From JACRDV01 sp024860865 [NCBI: Methanobacteriota archaeon] (GTDB taxonomy: Archaea > JACRDV01): 16,325 bases of DNA. Below the pieces are notes generated by a model that had not been told where the DNA came from, searched no databases, and was given only the letters and a program-made list of their open reading frames with translations. Every line of letters begins with the position of its first letter. Position 1 is the stretch's first letter. The stretch is taken from positions 1 to 16,325 of the forward strand of contig JACRDV010000055.1 of assembly GCA_024860865.1 (NCBI GenBank). Reading direction: 5' to 3'. This document shows, one piece after another, positions 15,101 to 16,325 of this stretch. A program made the translations under genes and the position numbers.

Positions 15101-15107
15101 CCCCCTC
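15101..15107 (-). promoter_or_regulatory. Shine-Dalgarno-like GAGGGGG on the minus strand
   Basis: On the minus strand this sequence precedes ATT 15095 by 5 nt. Pairing with the archaeal anti-Shine-Dalgarno is good over GAGG but weaker after it. Confidence 0.4.
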
Positions 15108-15128
15108 AAAAAAATCTAGGCTTAATTC

Positions 15129-15154
15129 CAGAAATATCTAATCCAATATTTCTG
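15129..15154. repeat. Inverted repeat/hairpin 1
   Basis: Perfect 9-bp arms CAGAAATAT and ATATTTCTG flank an 8-nt centre CTAATCCA. It is followed by GTGATA at 15157-15162. It could be an operator for the divergent genes or an RNA hairpin. Confidence 0.5.
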
Positions 15155-15169
15155 ATGTGATACTGCATT

Positions 15170-15190
15170 GGAATATGTAGTTCATATTTC
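15170..15190. repeat. Inverted repeat/hairpin 2
   Basis: Arms GGAATATG and CATATTTC pair over 8 positions with one G-T wobble around the loop TAGTT. It is followed by GTGATA at 15194-15199, echoing hairpin 1. The element ATATTTCT-N(2-3)-GTGATA is therefore present twice, 37-38 nt apart (15146-15162 and 15184-15199). Confidence 0.45.
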
Positions 15191-15326
15191 TCAGTGATAA
15201 TAGTCTCTTTGCACTATGATCTACTAAATTCGTAATGATAGGTAAATCAGAAGCACTTGAAGAAATTCAAGCAATAAACAGCCATCAAAACAAGTTTAAA
15301 AAATAAGGCCGTGAAGGAAAATTAGG

Positions 15327-15337
15327 TTATATAAAAT
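15327..15337 (+). promoter_or_regulatory. TATA box for the Pcc1-prefoldin-DUF3194 unit
   Basis: TTATATAAAAT closely resembles the archaeal TATA consensus, with purine-rich GAAGGAAAA a few bases upstream that could serve as a BRE. A TSS about 25 nt downstream would give a leader of about 30 nt ending in GAGGTTATT-ATG. This would let the last three genes be transcribed independently of the interrupted superoperon. Confidence 0.6.
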
Positions 15338-15388
15338 AGGTAAAACGATCATTAAAATCTAAGTTTAAGTGTAGAAATAGAGGTTATT

Positions 15389-15661
15389 ATGCCGCTTAAA
15401 TCGATTGCCGAGAACGCATTTACAAAAATTGAAATAGAATTTCCCGATGAAAAAGCTGCTCGAATCATCTATAGGGCGCTTTTGCCAGAGGTTAACTCAT
15501 TACCAAGCGAAAGAGTTAAAGTAAGTTTATCAACAAGTAAGAACACTCTTTCGATGGAAATTAATGCACTGGATACTGTTGCTTTGCGTGCAGCGGTAAA
15601 TTCATATTTACGTTGGATTATTTTAGCTCGAGAAATTTATGAACTAAAGGAGGAAAAATAG
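15389..15661 (+). CDS. pcc1: KEOPS complex subunit Pcc1
   Basis: The dimerising subunit of KEOPS, which with Kae1, Bud32 and Cgi121 makes the N6-threonylcarbamoyladenosine modification at tRNA position 37. The 90-aa length is typical. Seen: IEIEFPDEKAARIIYRALLPEVNSLPSERVKVSLS followed by a short strand (TLSMEINALDTVALRAAVNSYLRWI), which is the alternating beta-alpha pattern of Pcc1 with its conserved D-T-x-A-L-R-A-A helix start and SYLRW. ATG start with GAGG 5 nt upstream. In related genomes it follows rpoP closely; here a reverse-strand island of about 1.3 kb intervenes. Its last base overlaps the GTG of the prefoldin gene. Confidence 0.9.
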   Translation: MPLKSIAENAFTKIEIEFPDEKAARIIYRALLPEVNSLPSERVKVSLSTSKNTLSMEINALDTVALRAAVNSYLRWIILAREIYELKEEK

Positions 15662-16023
15662 TGGCCCAGGAAGTACCACCAAAAGTTCAACATCAGCTCG
15701 CACAATTCCAGCAGCTTCAGCAGCAAGCACAAGCTATTATTAATCAAAAGTTTCAATTGCAACTTCAATTAAAAGAAACTGAAAGAGCTCTAGAAGAACT
15801 CGGTAAACTGACAACAGAGTCTGAGGTTTATAAGAGTGTTGGAGTTTTGCTAATAAAATCCGATAAACCTGTTTTAGAAAAAGAATTAAACGAAAAAAAG
15901 GAAACACTTGATTTGCGCATTAAGACAATTGAAAAACAAGAAGAAAGAATACGCAAACGGCTTGAAGAATTGCAACAACAGCTAAGACAAGCTCTTGGAG
16001 TTCCTACTCCGCCTGCTGGTTAA
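15661..16023 (+). CDS. pfdB: Prefoldin beta subunit
   Basis: A subunit of the hexameric archaeal chaperone prefoldin, which holds unfolded proteins in long coiled-coil tentacles and passes them to the thermosome. The 120-aa protein has an N-terminal coiled coil very rich in Gln (HQLAQFQQLQQQAQAIINQK), a central beta-hairpin region ESEVYKSVGVLLIKSDK, and a C-terminal coiled coil (KRLEELQQQLRQAL) ending in a Pro-rich tail. This is the beta-class layout (two helices, one hairpin). GTG start with GGAGG 7 nt upstream and 1-nt overlap with Pcc1. The alpha subunit is elsewhere. Confidence 0.93.
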   Translation: MAQEVPPKVQHQLAQFQQLQQQAQAIINQKFQLQLQLKETERALEELGKLTTESEVYKSVGVLLIKSDKPVLEKELNEKKETLDLRIKTIEKQEERIRKRLEELQQQLRQALGVPTPPAG

Positions 16024-16025
16024 CT

Positions 16026-16325
16026 ATGGTCGAATATTTTGGATTGCCAAAGTTGAGCGATGAACAACTAAATGCTCTATGTTCAGCAGTCGATGGAGTA
16101 GCGCGAAATTACGTTTTTTCCCATATTTCAAAAAAAGATGTAATAGAGCTCAGTGTACAGATCGAAGCAGATCAAAACGATATATTAAATCTAACGATCG
16201 ATATCGATCTCGAGGTTGATCCTTTCTTGGAATTGAATGTTGATAAACTAGCGGAAGAGGCATTAGATTTTGCATTTAAAGCTGCTGAAGAAAAACTTCA
16301 AAAAATTGCAAGTGTGGTTAAGTAA
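16026..16325 (+). CDS. DUF3194 family protein
   Basis: A 99-aa protein of unknown function, typically encoded right after prefoldin beta in archaea. It has an acidic N-terminal helix (LPKLSDEQLNALCSAVDG), a segment alternating hydrophobic and acidic residues (ILNLTIDIDLEVDPFLEL) likely forming strands, and a C-terminal helix (LAEEALDFAFKAAEEKLQ). The family assignment combines sequence character with position. The ATG is 2 nt after the prefoldin stop and the stop codon is the last triplet of the window, so the gene is complete. Confidence 0.8.
   Translation: MVEYFGLPKLSDEQLNALCSAVDGVARNYVFSHISKKDVIELSVQIEADQNDILNLTIDIDLEVDPFLELNVDKLAEEALDFAFKAAEEKLQKIASVVK

Larger units (their letters stand above)
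15108..15326. other. Noncoding stretch between divergent genes
   Basis: About 280 nt separate the reverse-strand membrane gene from Pcc1, of which this is the part before the Pcc1 TATA box. It contains two hairpins with a repeated motif (15129-15200) and otherwise no convincing gene. The longest small frame noticed is 23 codons at 15235-15306, with no ribosome-binding site. Confidence 0.5.

Noticed and set aside
15151-15240. C/D-box sRNA-like motifs (TGATGTGA, GTGATAA, AATGATA)
   Set aside because: No exact RTGATGA C box with a properly spaced CTGA D box and terminal stem was found.
15235-15306. 23-codon frame on the + strand (MIGKSEALEEIQ...)
   Set aside because: No ribosome-binding site, no recognisable product and too short to separate from chance.
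14107-15388. Mobile element or attachment site at the island
   Set aside because: No transposase, integrase, terminal inverted repeats, target duplication or tRNA fragment could be seen at either boundary.

Overview
The window is an AT-rich archaeal chromosome segment, most likely from a TACK-lineage archaeon such as a Bathyarchaeia-like organism. The archaeal assignment is firm: the window holds exosome Rrp4/Rrp41/Rrp42, archaeal RNase P proteins, proteasome alpha, SBDS, L15e, L37Ae, Rpo12, Pcc1 and prefoldin beta, in an order long known in archaeal genomes. The lineage is an inference from general resemblance only. I saw no tRNA, rRNA, CRISPR array, transposase or integrase.

Region 1 (2-3854, + strand) is a tight three-gene unit: the 3' part of archaeal phosphoglycerate mutase (start lies outside the window), phosphoglucosamine mutase (glmM) and a two-domain GlmU-type enzyme. 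The last two carry out successive steps to UDP-GlcNAc. Region 2 (4015-4347) is a single-gene unit for a DUF2095-type protein, with its own promoter-like sequence, a poly-T stop signal and an unusual start.

Region 3 (4520-14106, + strand) holds 14 genes with gaps of 0-15 nt or short overlaps: a YchF/OBG-type GTPase, serA, a two-CBS-domain protein, L15e, a COG1325 RNA-binding protein, RNase P Rpp30 and Pop5, proteasome alpha, SBDS, Rrp4, Rrp41, Rrp42, L37Ae and Rpo12 (44 aa). This is the archaeal exosome/proteasome/translation superoperon. It joins RNA degradation and processing, protein degradation, ribosome assembly and transcription, here with a GTPase, a serine-synthesis gene and a CBS regulator at its head.

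Region 4 (14107-15388) interrupts the superoperon. It holds three small membrane-protein genes on the opposite strand; two are paralogues with an N-terminal cysteine cluster and a C-terminal hydrophobic hairpin sharing FGVLxLLGY. A noncoding stretch follows, with two hairpins and a repeated element. Region 5 (15389-16325, + strand) resumes the conserved set from a new TATA box: Pcc1 (KEOPS), prefoldin beta and DUF3194.

The most notable points are (a) three genes whose conserved N-terminus and Shine-Dalgarno spacing point to ATT or ATA start codons, and (b) the reverse-strand membrane-protein island inside the superoperon. Start codons are otherwise diverse too: TTG for glmM, L15e, rrp41, L37Ae and rpoP; GTG for glmU, COG1325 and prefoldin.
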